64,000 bases of DNA, from positions 1 to 64,000 of the forward strand of contig JAHDVF020001351.1 in assembly GCA_022606425.2 (NCBI GenBank), written 5' to 3'. Under the pieces are notes generated by a model. That model had not been told where the DNA came from. It did no database searches and saw nothing but the letters and a program-made list of their open reading frames with translations. This document shows, in pieces, positions 27,611 to 38,659 of the stretch. Positions within the stretch are counted from its first letter, which is position 1, and each line of letters opens with the position of its first letter. The translations under genes and the position numbers were made by a program. The DNA is from Lepidostoma basale (lineage: Eukaryota > Arthropoda > Insecta > Trichoptera > Lepidostomatidae).

Positions 27611-27982
27611 CTAAAAGAAAAAGAAAAAAAAATTTGGTTTGCGTCTCGGATTAATCTAACTCTAATCGAACATGCACACAACAGGTGTCATAGTACATGT
27701 AATAAAAATGTTGCTTCTGAATTTCAACAACAGGTGGCAGGGTGATAAATATATTCGTATTCATTACACAGGATTATATTTACAAGTTAGTTCTTATATC
27801 AAATTAGCAGCAAAACAATAAACTTGATAAAAATATGAATATATTAATAAGAAATATGACTTACTTCTACTAGCCAGGAATATCTCTATGGCCACGTTCT
27901 GAAGAAGATACCGGCGGGAAAATATGGCGCGAACTTCGCTGAAATACCATTTTCCGTGTAGGTGGTCGCAGTATTTCAAAAC
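27508..27982 (-). CDS. Nbea: Neurobeachin / rugose, two internal exons (partial gene)
   Basis: Two - strand exons (27982-27865, then 27610-27508) join in phase across a 254-bp intron to give 73 codons, starting [39 protein letters not shown], then [20 protein letters not shown] and [15 protein letters not shown]. This is the C-terminal part of the PH-like domain that packs against the BEACH domain in neurobeachin (Drosophila rugose/AKAP550), a large scaffold for vesicle traffic and PKA anchoring. [18 protein letters not shown] and PRVGVG are family hallmarks. No stop or frameshift. Earlier exons should lie to the right and the BEACH and WD40 exons to the left, but none was seen in the window. 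LRBA-type paralogues are less likely given the exact residues. Confidence 0.9.
27865..27982 (-). CDS. Nbea: Neurobeachin exon (PH domain, [13 protein letters not shown])
   Basis: Acceptor TTTGTTACAG precedes 27982; donor GTAAGT follows 27865. 118 bp, starts in phase 0 and ends in phase 1, matching the next exon. Confidence 0.9.
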
Positions 27983-28424
27983 CTGTAACAAAATTGTACT
28001 ATTAAAATACACGTGTAAAATAACAACACATTCATATAAAATAATAGATTTAGAAATAGGGGAATTGTATGCACTCTTTGTCAGGTTCATTACAAATAAA
28101 AATGACATATGATAATGTTTTAAAGAATGGAAGTAATTAATTTGTTTAACTTATTATTAGAAAAATATCGTCGTGGAGATGAAACGCTTAAACTAGATAA
28201 GCTTTTGGTCTATGATAATTAGGAAAGAAGACGGATAGATACTATAATACATGAAAGTTAAGAAATGCCGTTAAGAAATGCCGTTTCGAAATCACTGTTT
28301 ACCAAGCCGAATTGTTGAGTTACCTAAATGTGGGGCCGATCTAATCTGACAGCTGTCAAATGTCATAAAATTGTCAAAACTATCGCGACTTTTTCGAAAT
28401 AATTAATACATAAACATTTTTAAC
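27983..28424. other. Neurobeachin intron sequence
   Basis: Nothing recognised apart from the acceptor tract at its left end. Confidence 0.45.
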
Positions 28425-29068
28425 AATGTTATATGATTAATATTGTTTGTAAACTAGAAAGTGTTTTAATTTATAAAAATATACAATTACATGCGGGTAA
28501 CAAAGTGAATGGAGCTTTAAAAATAGTTATTGGAAACAATAATTTATCATTGAAAGCGAAAACGGCCGTTCACAGTGGAGTTCTGGTCCCAACCCTAATG
28601 TATGGAAGCGAAGCATGGAACTGGCAGAATAAGGATGAAAGCAGAATAAATGCAGTAGAGATGAGGTCCCTAAAACGTATGTGTGATATAACGATATACG
28701 ACAGAATCTCAAATATAAGAAAAGAATGTAGAGCGGAAGAAGGTATTATGAACAAAATTATGAAAGGATCGATGCATTGGTTTGGACATATGGAGTGCAT
28801 GGATGGAAAAAGAATGGTTAAGAAAGTATACATTAATGATGTAAATGGAGTACGGAGTCAAGGCAGACCGGGGAAAACATGACATAACCAGATTAATCAA
28901 AATTTAAAGGTTGGTCATGTTAGAAGTCGGAAGAATCGACGTGCGTGTATGACTCGCTGTATGAATGTGCAGGAAGCTAGAGAGGTGTGCCAGGATAGAG
29001 TAGTGTGGTGGTCCATTCTCTTTGACTACCCCTACGGGGAACGCGTGATGATTTGTTGTTGTTGTTGA
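28425..29068 (+). mobile_element. LINE-A 3' part
   Basis: Open from 28433 to 28882: GNKVNGALKIVIGNNNLSLK, VLVPTLMYGSEAWNWQNKDE, MRSLKRMCDITIYDRIS, GHMECMDGKRMVKKVYINDV. The tail is (TTG)n. No RT catalytic motif. Confidence 0.75.
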
Positions 29069-29094
29069 TAAAATTAATGTAACACCGATTTAAG

Positions 29095-29375
29095 GATATG
29101 CATTCCAAAGATAAAATTGCAATGGGCCGGGCATGTGTGACGGCGGGATGATGGAAGATGGAGCCAGTGGGTCACTGAATGGAGGCCAAGGTTGGGCCGG
29201 AAAAGTGTCGGGAGACAGCCTACCAGGTAGAGTGAAGGTATTGTGTGGACAACGGGAAGGGCCTGGAGAACACTGGCGAGAGACCGAGAGGGATAACGTG
29301 GGGGTAGAGAGATTATGTCCAGCAGTAGATGGAGACAAGCTGACGAATAATGTTATTAATTTATAATATGATAAG
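29095..29375 (+). mobile_element. LINE-F-like C-terminal fragment
   Basis: Frames with shifts read KLQWAGHV, RRDDGRWSQWVTEWRPRLGR and KSVGRQPTR, parallel to WAGHICRRTDSRWGRRVLEW at 36505-37146. Unusually G+C-rich for the window. Confidence 0.55.
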
Positions 29376-29404
29376 GTAATAATGTAAAGACTTTTCTTCA
29401 CTAG

Positions 29405-29965
29405 GGGGGCAGTATTACATGGGATGGTCGATACAAGAAAGACATCGATAGTCGTATCCACCAGGCTAAACTTGCTTTCAACAAAAAGTCTAAAATATTC
29501 GAGTCCAACAACATAGACCTGAATCTCCGAAAACAATTTTTAAAAACATTGGTGTGGAGTGTTTTACTGTAGCGAGCGCAAAAAGCTGGAGGCATTTGAG
29601 ATGTGGACCTACCGACGAGTTGCCCGTGTTTCATGGAGGGACCACATTACAAATGAAGAGGTTCTCAGCAAAGTTGAATAGAGTAGGCACGTGTTGAACA
29701 CCATAGCGTAGAGGCGTGCAAGATGTATTGGTCATGTGTTGCGACACGAATGTTTCCTGCATAATGTGTTGGAGGGAATGGTCGAGTGATCGATTGGCAG
29801 AGGACGACCTCGCCAAAAGTATCTATACCAGATTTGCCGAGATATGGGTTGCACCTCTTATGCGGAGTTGAAGAGAGTTGCCGGGGACCGAGCGGAGTGG
29901 AAGAGGAGAGATGCGTCGCCTTGCTGCAGACCAATCATTAGATTGAGACCGGAAAGGAAGAAATA
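29405..29965 (+). mobile_element. LINE-B-like fragment
   Basis: Frames read GGSITWDGRYKKDIDSRIHQ, AKLAFNKKSKIFESNNIDL, LRKQFLKTLVWSVLL: the segment after the RT domain in RTE-like elements. Heavily mutated. Confidence 0.55.
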
Positions 29966-30395
29966 AGGTCACATTTGATTCAGTTAAGTTACGGATACGC
30001 TATGTTACGTCAAAATACTCTGTGAGTAGTAAGATTCGACCAATAAGGTTGGAATCATTGGAAACGTAAAAAAATTCACACCTTTGCAAGAAAAGAACCA
30101 ATGAATAATCTGTCGATTCCACAGACGATTTGCGGAGGTAATAAATAAAGTCAAACACACGAATCACATTAAAATATTGAAATCTCATTTTCCCACGATG
30201 GTTAACGATGATGTGACATTTGATCATGACGCCTCCGTGATCATTATAACTTATGTTTTATCCGTTTATCAAAAGCGCGACATATTGAATATATGACTGA
30301 CAATAAAAGTACATCGTAAATCGCATAAAACGAAAACGTTTTATGAGAAAAATCGGATATTACGAAAAAAAAAATTAACTTGTACAATTTTTTAA
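29966..30395. other. No gene seen
   Basis: Unrecognised, repeat-poor sequence before the tandem array. Confidence 0.4.
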
Positions 30396-32690
30396 TTAAT
30401 TAACTAACTAACCATCACGCCGTCTCCCTAAAGGGGTAGGCAGAAATAATGGACTGCCACACTGTTCTATACTGGCATAACTCTCGCGCCTCTTCCACAT
30501 TCATACATCATGACATGCACGCTCGTCGATTGTTTCTCAAAATTAAATTCAACTTCCGAATTGCTCTTCCAACTGGCATCACCAAATCAGGTTGGTTCTG
30601 TTTAACGGAACAAAGTACAATTGATGTAGGCGCAGTCGCAGATAACCATTCTACTATAATAATAATAATAATAATATGCTAACTTTTAAAGCGCCGTTTT
30701 TGTGATGTAATCACCTCAAGGGCGCATTAAGACGTGTTTTAAATCTTAACTGACATAATTCTTGCGCCTTTTCCACATTCACACATCATGACATGCACGC
30801 TCGTCGATTGTTTCTCAAAATTAAATTCAACTTCCGAATTGCTCTTCCAACTGGCATCACCAAATCAGGTTGGTTCTGTTTAACGGAACAAAGTACAATT
30901 GATGTAGGCGCAGTCGCAGATAACCATTCTACTATAATAATAATAATAATAATAATGCTAACTTTTAAAGCGCCGTTTTTGTGATGTAATCACCTCAAGG
31001 GCGCATTAAGACGTGTTTTAAATCTTAACTGACATAATTCTTACATTCACACATCATGACATGCACGCTCGTCGATTGTTTCTCAAAATTCAACTTCCGG
31101 CCACCAAATCAGGTTCTGTTTAACGGAACAAGTACAATTGATGTAGGCAGTCGCAGACCATTCTACTATAATAATAATAATAATAATAATATGCTAACTT
31201 TTAAAGCGCCGTTTTTGTGATGTAATCACGGGCTCGTAACGCGCCTTTCCACATTCACACATCATGACATGCACGCTCAATTGTTTCTCAAAATTAAATT
31301 CAACTTCCGAATTGCTCTTCCAACTGGCATCACCAAATCAGGTTGGTTCTGTTTAACGGAACAAAGTACAATTGATGTAGGCGCAGTCGCAGATAACCAT
31401 TCTACTATAATAATAATAATAATAATAATATGCTAACTTTTAAAGCGCCGTTTTTGTGATGTAATCACCTCAAGGGCGCATTAAGACGTGTTTTAAATCT
31501 TAACTGACATAATTCTTGCGCCTTTTCCACATTCACACATCATGACATGCACGCTCGTCGATTGTTTCTCAAAATTAAATTCAACTTCCGAATTGCTCTT
31601 CCAACTGGCATCACCAAATCAGGTTGGTTCTGTTTAACGGAACAAAGTACAATTGATGTAGGCGCAGTCGCAGATAACCATTCTACTATAATAATAATAA
31701 TAATAATAATATGCTAACTTTTAAAGCGCCGTTTTTGTGATGTAATCACCTCAAGGGCGCATTAAGACGTGTTTTAAATCTTAACTGACATAATTCTTGC
31801 GCCTTTTCCACATTCACACATCATGACATGCACGCTCGTCGATTGTTTCTCAAAATTAAATTCAACTTCCGAATTGCTCTTCCAACTGGCATCACCAAAT
31901 CAGGTTGGTTCTGTTTAACGGAACAAAGTACAATTGATGTAGGCGCAGTCGCAGATAACCATTCTACTATAATAATAATAATAATAATAATATGCTAACT
32001 TTTAAAGCGCCGTTTTTGTGATGTAATCACCTCAAGGGCGCATTAAGACGTGTTTTAAATCTTAACTGACATAATTCTTGCGCCTTTTCCACATTCACAC
32101 ATCATGACATGCACGCTCGTCGATTGTTTCTCAAAATTAAATTCAACGTCCGAATTGCTCTTCCAACTGGCATCACCAAATCAGGTTGGTTCTGTTTAAC
32201 GTAACAAAGTACATTTGATGTAGGCGCAGTCGCAGATAACCATTCTACTATACTGACATAATTCTCGCGCCTTTTCCACATTCACACATCGTGACATGCA
32301 CGCTCGTCGATTGTTTCTCAAAATTAAATTCAACGTCCGAATTGCTCTTCCTACTGGCATCACCACATCAGGTTAGTTCTGCGTGACGGAACAAAGTACA
32401 ATTGATGTAGGCGCAGTCGCAGATAACCATTCTATACTGACATAACTCTCGCGCCTCTTCCACATTCACACATAATAATATGCACGCTCGTCGATTGTTT
32501 TTCAAAATTAAATTCAACGTCCGAATTGCTCTTCCTACTGGCATTACCAAATCAGGTGGATTCTGCGTGACGGTACAAAGTACAATTGATGTCGGCGCTG
32601 TCGCAGGTTACTATCAGGAACAAAAAGACCTCACCTACCAAGAACATGTTATTTATTCTCGTTTTTCGTATTAAACGATACCGTTATAAT
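30396..32690. repeat. Tandem array of a chimeric ~280-bp unit, about nine copies
   Basis: The word TGACATGCACGCTC (or a variant) recurs at 30511, 30789, 31057, 31265, 31543, 31824, 32105, 32292 and about 32477, giving spacings of 278, 268, 208, 278, 281, 281, 187 and 185 bp. Each full unit is, on the - strand, a LINE-H piece (TNLIW, PVGRAIRKLN-like) fused to a LINE-A end (NRRACMS-CVNVEKAQELCQ-like), plus an (AAT)n tract and a LINE-D 3'UTR (GCGCCGTTTTTGTGATGTAA). The outermost right copies lack the LINE-D part; middle copies are almost identical. It starts at a LINE-A tail with (CTAA)n. Not a CRISPR array: units are long and there are no unique spacers. Confidence 0.9.
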
Positions 32691-33019
32691 TAGTGTTCCG
32701 GCTATATTACCATTGTGAATGTCGATACGTATTAAAAATGGTTGTAAAACTTTACAAGTGGACTGCAGGTCTAGGCTGACAGACGGGTGATAGAAGCTGG
32801 AGGTGAAATAAGAAGAGAGAGATATAAAAATTGTAATAAACGTCACAGTGGACGCTGCGATAGCATAAATCTCAGTCCGAGAGAGCAGGGGTATATTTTA
32901 TGTACTAATTGGGTTATCTGATAAAAGCGACAATAAAACTGTATCATAAAAAATATTACATACAAAATAACATAACATAATAAAAAAGTATGATTTTTGT
33001 TTAAAGATTACTTAATTCT
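32691..33019. other. No gene seen
   Basis: Unrecognised sequence after the array. Confidence 0.4.
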
Positions 33020-33115
33020 ATGAAATTATGGGACAGCTGTTTCGCCAACTGTAATAGTTGTAACCCTTAATGATGCCTAATAGGTTAGCGAAACAATTGT
33101 CTAAGCAATTTCATA
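33020..33115. repeat. Fb2 inverted pair, compact
   Basis: Left arm GGGACAGCTGTTTCGCCAAC; right arm AATGATGCC, stem CTAA/TTAG, GCGAAACAATTGTC. In the right arm stem III has changed from CAGCTG to CAATTG, still a palindrome. Confidence 0.6.
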
Positions 33116-33189
33116 GAAATTAAACACATAAATTCTGACATTTCAACAAATGTTCCAATTTAAACATTTAATAATATTATTTTGGAATT

Positions 33190-33460
33190 CATTGCGAATG
33201 AAAGTGTTATGAACAAAATAATGAGAAGGTCATTAAGATGTTTTGGACACATGGAAAGAATGAGTGAAGATATAATGGTGAAGAAGGTTTATGTAAACGG
33301 CGTGAACGGAATAGAGGAAGGCCGAGGAAAACGTGGCATGATCGAATCAATCAAATATTAAATGTCGGTCACGTAAGGAGTTGGAGAAATCGACGTGCGT
33401 GCATGACAAGATGTATGAATGTAGAGGAAGCGAGAGAAGAATGCCACGTCCTTAATTTAA
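33190..33460 (+). mobile_element. LINE-A fragment
   Basis: MNKIMRRSLRCFGHMERMSE-like, then a GRGKRGMIESIKY frame and RACMTRCMNVEEAREECH. Frameshifted. Confidence 0.65.
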
Positions 33461-33469
33461 TGCACTAGC

Positions 33470-33545
33470 AACACGAAATATTTCACAAAAAACTTATACG
33501 TAAATATAATAAACCTTCTAGAAAACACACGTTTTCCCCAATATT
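33470..33545. repeat. Fb1 half repeat
   Basis: ATAATAAACCTTCTAGAAAA and CACACGTTTTC. Confidence 0.45.
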
Positions 33546-33769
33546 CAAACAAAATTTGCTCCGATAGTGCGTTCCAACGATTTTCAGAAGAAAAAAAAAC
33601 GTTTGCATTAACATAAACGAAAACAAAATGATTGCGGATGTATCAAATACCGACATATTTGAAAAATGTACAAATTTATAATAATAATTAAAATTGCTTA
33701 ATTATTGATTCTTGAATAATTACAATACGTATTGTATAATTTCATAGAACACATTGTCTAAAAAGCCTT

Positions 33770-33962
33770 CAGCATTCCCACAAAACCAAGAAGAAGAGGA
33801 CGCCCAATGGTAACATGGTGGGCCAACATGGAAAAGGAGCTCCAACGCGAGGACCTGACAGTGGAGATTAGTCAGGATAGAAAAGTTTGGCGTTTTCGTA
33901 CGAGGAGGGCGACTCCAGATGATGGGAAATGGCAAAGGGAAAGAAGATTGTATAATGTCATA
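33770..33962 (+). mobile_element. LINE C-terminal fragment
   Basis: Frame PTKPRRRGRPMVTWWANMEK, ELQREDLTVEISQDRKVWRF, RTRRATPDDGKWQRERR and stop: the GRP...W....DR..WR pattern that ends many non-LTR RT proteins. It sits between Fb1 repeats. Confidence 0.55.
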
Positions 33963-34430
33963 TAAAATAATTAATACGAACGAAAACATTTCTATTCTAG
34001 AAGATTTTTCATTTTTTTATGGGAATGCCTAGCTTAGGCATTATCAAATGTTTGTATTGCCTTAATATTTGATAGTGCCTAATAATGGCCAAACATAAAA
34101 TATAATAAAACTAAACGTCAAAAAATAGACGTTTTCACTCGTATTAATTATTAAAACTTGCTAAGTAATTTGTATGAAAAGTCTGTTTTCTAGAAGTTTT
34201 ATTGTATTTATGGGAATGTCATGCTTAACTTATAAGGCATTATCAAATGTTTGGAATGTCTTACTATTTGATTGTGCCTAACATTAAATATAACAAAACT
34301 TTTAAAAAGCAGACGTTTTTACTCGTATTAATTATTAAAATTTTCGAATTAATTTGTATGAAAGTCAGTTTTATTATATTTGATGGGAATTACACGTTTA
34401 GCCTTATTTCGGCATTATCAAATATAAGAA
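33963..34430. repeat. Fb1 cluster, two consecutive inverted pairs
   Basis: Two palindromes in tandem (33963-34170 and 34175-34350), then a third left half. Each has ACGAAAAC-type outer words and GGCATTATCAAATGTTTG with TTTGATAGTGCC mirrored. Confidence 0.65.
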
Positions 34431-34775
34431 GTGAATGCGGTGCGAATGATGGTGTTATGAACAAAATAATGAAAGGATCATTAAGATGGTTTGGACATAT
34501 GGAAAGAATGAATGAAGAAATAATGCTAAAAAAATTAAATGTTGACGATGTAAATGGAACCAGAAATAGAGGAAGCCAGAGGAAAACGTGTCACGATCAA
34601 ATAAATCAAATATTGAATGTCGGCCATGTGAGGAGTCAGAGAAATCGACGCGCGTGCATGACGCAATGTATGAATGTTGAGGAAGCGAGAGAAATATGTC
34701 AGGAAACAAAAGTGTGGCGGTCCATTCTTTCTGCCTACCCCTTCGGAGAGACGGCGTGATGGTTAGTTAGTTAGT
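34425..34775 (+). mobile_element. LINE-A 3' fragment, well preserved
   Basis: NIRSECGANDGVMNKIMKGS, LRWFGHMERMNEEIMLKKLN, KTCHDQINQILNVGHVRSQR, MTQCMNVEEAREICQETKVW, then CGGCGTGATGG and (TTAG)n. Confidence 0.75.
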
Positions 34776-35144
34776 TAATTTAATTATTATGGATCGGAGT
34801 TTATATCATTGTTCAAGAACCAATCATTAAGATAAAATTTGCCTTCTGATTCACTTAAACTTCGAATACGTATCGATAAAATGTTCAGTTAAACCTATTT
34901 ACGAGGTTAACGATTCTTTGGTTCGAGACAATTTATCCGAAATAATCGTAAAAGATTTTACGGTCCATAATCTTAACCTATAAATTTAGTGCCTGAATTG
35001 ATATTTTATTATTTGAAATCCCTAATACTAGTGTAAGGCGAATCGAGATACGAACAGTTATCACTTTTAAGTGGTTATTAAGATGTTTAATATAATATAC
35101 ATTTGTATAAAATTACCGATTCCTGTTTTATCTGCAGTAATAAT
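34776..35144. other. No gene seen
   Basis: Starts with an Fb1 flank trace (TTATATCATTGTTCAAGAAC), then unrecognised. Confidence 0.4.
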
Positions 35145-35310
35145 ATATAGTCTTCTTCTTCTTCGATAGCCTCTCTTCGACTCTCCAATCTAATACTCCT
35201 AAAAATTTCGCCCCATATCTCCCAACTTCATCATCCCATCGCAGCCTTGGTCGTCCAATTGGTCTTCTACCATCTGGGTGCCACTCCAGCAATCTTTTTG
35301 GGGTTTTGTG
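35145..35310 (-). mobile_element. LINE-I C-terminal fragment with GAA tail
   Basis: On the - strand: LLEWHPDGRRPIGRPRLRWD, DEVGRYGAKFLGVLDWRVEE-like and then (GAA)n, parallel to the end of 52648-53289. Confidence 0.65.
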
Positions 35311-35339
35311 AAGTGAAAGTAAAAGAATTGTGAAGTGTT

Positions 35340-35515
35340 TTAAATAATTAATGTTTTTAATTGAAATTTTTGGTAGAAGTTCATTTTAAATAATGAAAAC
35401 AAAAAAAATGATAGACAATTTCTTTATAATTATGTACTTGTGTTTATGTTTGACCGGTTTCGGCAGTTTGCTGCCATTTTCTGGTGTTTTAAATCTAAAA
35501 AATAAAAATGAACGC
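35340..35515 (-). repeat. Fb4 repeat with hammerhead-like motif
   Basis: On the - strand (about 35490-35448): CAGAAAA core variant, unpaired T, stem II GGCAG/CTGCC (5 of 5), GAAA, ACCGGT, C. The outer part has GGTAGAAGTTCATTTTAAAT. Confidence 0.6.
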
Positions 35516-35551
35516 TGTATGCAATATTCGCGATCGGTTAGGAAAATAATA

Positions 35552-36452
35552 TTAGGTTGATGCAAAAGTTATGACCGTTTTTCATGATCCTAGGTAAAAA
35601 AAAAAATCTTCAGAAATGATGAATGGTATCTTCTTTTAAATGATTCCATTGTATTAATGATGCTTTCTCTCTACTTTCTATTCAGTTTTGGCCTGGCCAG
35701 AGTACAGTGAAGAGTCCTTGTATTTTTTCAAAATGTCGGTAATAAAGTGCATTACGTCATTGTTTACATTATGAATTCCGTAAAGACGATACCGCGAGTG
35801 TGGCAACCAAAAACATTTGCGAAGTGTGTGGAGCAGATGTCATCAAAGTTCGACAGGTACGAAAATGGTTTACAAAATTCCGATCTGGGGATTTTTCACT
35901 AATTGATAATGATTTGTGTTTGGTGGGATTGTAAGGGTATTGTGTATTTTTAACTCTTAGAACGCAATCAGACAATTACAGCAGAACGATATTGTCAGCA
36001 ATTATCCAAATTGAACATCACCCTTCAAAAGGATAGACCAGAATTGGTAAACAGAAAAGCGGTAGTGTTTTATCACGACAACGGGCGACCACATGTGGCT
36101 ATGATGATCCAACACAAGCTAAATGAGTTTAATTGGGATGTTATCAAGCATCCACCGTATTCTCCAGATCTTGCTCCTTCTGATTTTCATTTATTCCGAT
36201 CATTGCAAAAATTATTAAATGATAAAAAATTTGATACAATAGAGCAGGTAAAAACATCCCTTGCTATTGTACATTTTTCGCATCAAAATCCACGGAATTT
36301 TACACTAATGGTATTAATAAGTTGATAGAAAGATGGGAGAAGGTGATAAGAACTGATGGAAATTATATAATTGATTAAGTAAATAATACAAATCTTAAAA
36401 AAATGTTTCATTGTATATATAAAAAACGGTCATAACTTTTGCATCAACCCAA
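35552..36452 (+). mobile_element. Mariner element, decayed (901 bp)
   Basis: Inverted ends TTAGGTTGATGCAAAAGTTA and complement (one difference), flanked by TA at 35550-35551 and 36453-36454. Coding remnants include VFYHDNGRPHVA (second catalytic Asp) and PPYSPDLAPSDFHLF (third Asp, 34 residues later), so the D,D34D mariner type. About 380 bp shorter than a full element; stops and shifts interrupt it. Confidence 0.88.
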
Positions 36453-36465
36453 TATAATAAAACAT

Positions 36466-36467
<2 letters not shown>

Positions 36468-36496
<29 letters not shown>

Positions 36497-37047
36497 GCCG
36501 TCTGTCATCCACTGCTGAATGTAGGCCTCTCCCAAAGCCCTCCACCGCCCCTATCCATTGCCGCTCCCATCCATCCATGTCCAGCAATCCTCTTCAGATC
36601 GTCGGTCCAGCGGGCAGGGGGACGTCCAACTCTACGGAATCCTGTACGCGGTCTCCACTCCAGAACCCGTCTTCCCCATCGGCTGTCGGTTCTCCGACAG
36701 ATATGGCCAGCCCACCGCCACTTCAGCCCGCCTATCCGTAGAGCCACCTCAGTCACCTTGGTTTGTTGTCGAATAAATTCGTTTCTAAATCTATCCCTCA
36801 AGGTTATTCCAAGCATGGCTCTTTCCATGGCGCGCTGGGCAACCTTGAATCTGTAGACTAGACCTTTTGTCAATGTCCACGTCTCGGCTCCGTATGTTAT
36901 GACTGGCAAAACGCACTGGTTGAAGACTTTAGTCTTGAGGCATTGTGGTATTTTGGAAGTGAAAACATGACGTAATTTCCCAAAGGCCGCCCAACCCAAC
37001 TGAATTCTTCGGTTGGCTTCTTTCTCGAAATTGTTTCGTCCTAATTG
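36468..37047 (-). mobile_element. LINE-F fragment with 12-bp target duplication
   Basis: Flanked by AATAAAACATAT at 36456-36467 and 37048-37059. On the - strand: RRIQLGWAAFGKLRHVFTSK, VLPVITYGAETWTLTKGL, ERAMLGITLRDRFRNEFIRQ, LKWRWAGHICRRTDSRWGRR, PPARWTDDLKRIAGHGW. The 3' tail is (ATG)n. Inserted 3 bp from the mariner target site. Open for 213 codons, unusually intact. Confidence 0.85.
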
Positions 37048-37136
37048 AATAAAACATATATACAAATTATATGACATGTGTATCAGAGGCGTCATCTTTT
37101 TTGTTCGTTTAATTTCTATGACCATCTTTTGTCTGA

Positions 37137-37195
37137 TAGAATTCACGTGACAATAAAATTGGCTTAAAACCTATGACATGTCACGAGAATCAGTA
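37137..37195 (+). mobile_element. SINE-T fragment
   Basis: GATAGAATTCACGTGACAAT and GACATGTCACGAGAATCA, the middle of SINE-T only. Confidence 0.55.
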
Positions 37196-37369
37196 GTTAA
37201 AAAAATATATACAGTAATTGGATTAAAAACATCATGTCGTATACAGAAATATGGAAAGTAACGGGAAACTACCACAATTAAGAACCAGAAATAATATTAG
37301 GCTTTGCTGCAAACCAATTCCTAGGATTGATACATAAATAAATATTTATAAAAACATATTTAGTACCAT

Positions 37370-38100
37370 CATGGCGCCACAACTATATATTACGCGGGAG
37401 CCTTATCTACGGAGCATGCGCAACAACACCCCTTTCGCGACCTGCGAAGCAATGGCGGCTATATGTACCCCTCCCGCTCGCGCCCGCCGCCTCAGCGCGG
37501 GAGGGACCGAGATGGGTGGAGCCCAAGGTATATAGAATAAATATGGTAAGATATTCCGCGTTTTATTTTTGACATCTACTGCGCAGCTACGTCACGTGGA
37601 GACCCAAGCATTAGGTTGTGTAGTATGAGTTGAGTATATATTTATACATTGGGTATGGAATTTTTCTTTGTTTATTTATTACGTCTAATTAAAAGAAGTT
37701 TTTGTAATTGTATTAAATAAATTATGACAAATCGTTTTCTTTATTTAAGTTATTGTTTTTTTTATTTTTCTTTTTTTAGAGTTAGCATCTTCAATGAGCT
37801 TTAAGTTCATTGTTCTTATTTTGAAAAACATTTTACATCGATAAAAAAGATTTTTAACTGGATATGGCAAATCAACTCCATTTGATTTAGCTTGTTTATA
37901 GTTATTTAGGTTTGTTTATAGTTTCGTTTCGATTTCGAGTTCACCACATGACGTCACTTGATAGCAAATTATTAGAAAGGGATAGCATGCTACGTGCGCA
38001 ATATCTTACCATATTATTCTATATACCTTGGGTGGAGCCCGATCAATGTTTCCCGCGCGGAAAAGTCATTTATCTTAATCAGCGCATGCGCACGGAGAAT
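37370..38100. promoter_or_regulatory. CpG-rich island, split by a transposon
   Basis: At 37376-37524 and 38041-38095 the DNA is markedly G+C- and CpG-rich. It has a YY1-like ATGGCGGC (37452-37459), GCATGCGCA (37414-37422) and an exact NRF-1-type palindrome GCGCATGCGC (38082-38091). The two halves join seamlessly when the 505-bp element between them is removed. Inference: a promoter or first-exon region; no conserved coding was seen. Confidence 0.35.
37525..38029. mobile_element. DNA transposon with long inverted ends, unclassified
   Basis: Ends AAGGTATATAGAATAAATAT and GGTAAGATATT match the complement of the right end with one indel and one mismatch over about 33 bp. Direct repeats GGGTGGAGCCC at 37514-37524 and 38030-38040. 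If real target duplications, 11 bp would suit Mutator-like elements; if CCC/GGG belong to the element, the duplication is TGGAG (5 bp). No transposase frame. Confidence 0.75.
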
Positions 38101-38224
38101 ACATAAATTAAAGTGGGATTTTCTTTTGTTTCCTGGGAAAAGCGCGTGTAGGAAATGTAGGTAACACAAGTAGGTACCTATTATATTATATATATAATGA
38201 AAAAATAAGAAATACATCCATCGT

Positions 38225-38470
38225 AGTATAATGAAAATGGCAGTATATAATGGAGTTCTAGTATCAACCATTAAGTATGGAAGTGAAGCTTGGATCTAGC
38301 AAAATAAGGATGAAAGTATGATAAATGCCTAGAAATGAGATCACTTAGAAGAATGTGCAGGAAAATTATGATATGAAAATTATGATATGAGCGACGAAAT
38401 AAGGAATTGGAGGATTGCATCCCAAGTAAAATAAAAAAGGATCTCTAAGATGGTTTGAACATGTGCTGGT
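38225..38470 (+). mobile_element. LINE-A fragment
   Basis: KMAVYNGVLVSTIKYGSEAW, MRSLRRMCRK, then decayed. Confidence 0.6.
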
Positions 38471-38615
38471 CCGATCAAATCAGGGATCTGACTGATCTCT
38501 CATTAGCTGCAGCCTGGAGACTGACGGGTGACAGGAGCGCATGGCGTGACATGGTCAATGGTTTACAAGATGGACACGACCCTCAATCATGAGGAAAATG
38601 ATTGAGAAGAAGAAG
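38471..38615 (+). mobile_element. LINE C-terminal fragment, another family
   Basis: Frame RWSDQIRDLTDLSLAAAWRL, TGDRSAWRDMVNGLQDGHDP, then QS and stop, the SDQIR....AWRDMV ending seen in several LINEs. Confidence 0.55.
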
Positions 38616-38659
38616 AGACTACATAATGAGAAAATCTCCGTAATTCATAGTACGGTTTC

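Noticed and set aside
27794..28108. 104-codon frame on the - strand taken as one protein
   Set aside because: Only the part within 27865-27982 is conserved neurobeachin. The frame reads through both splice sites into intron.
30396..32690. Tandem array considered as a CRISPR-like array
   Set aside because: Units are ~280 bp, contain LINE pieces and have no unique spacers; the host is eukaryotic.
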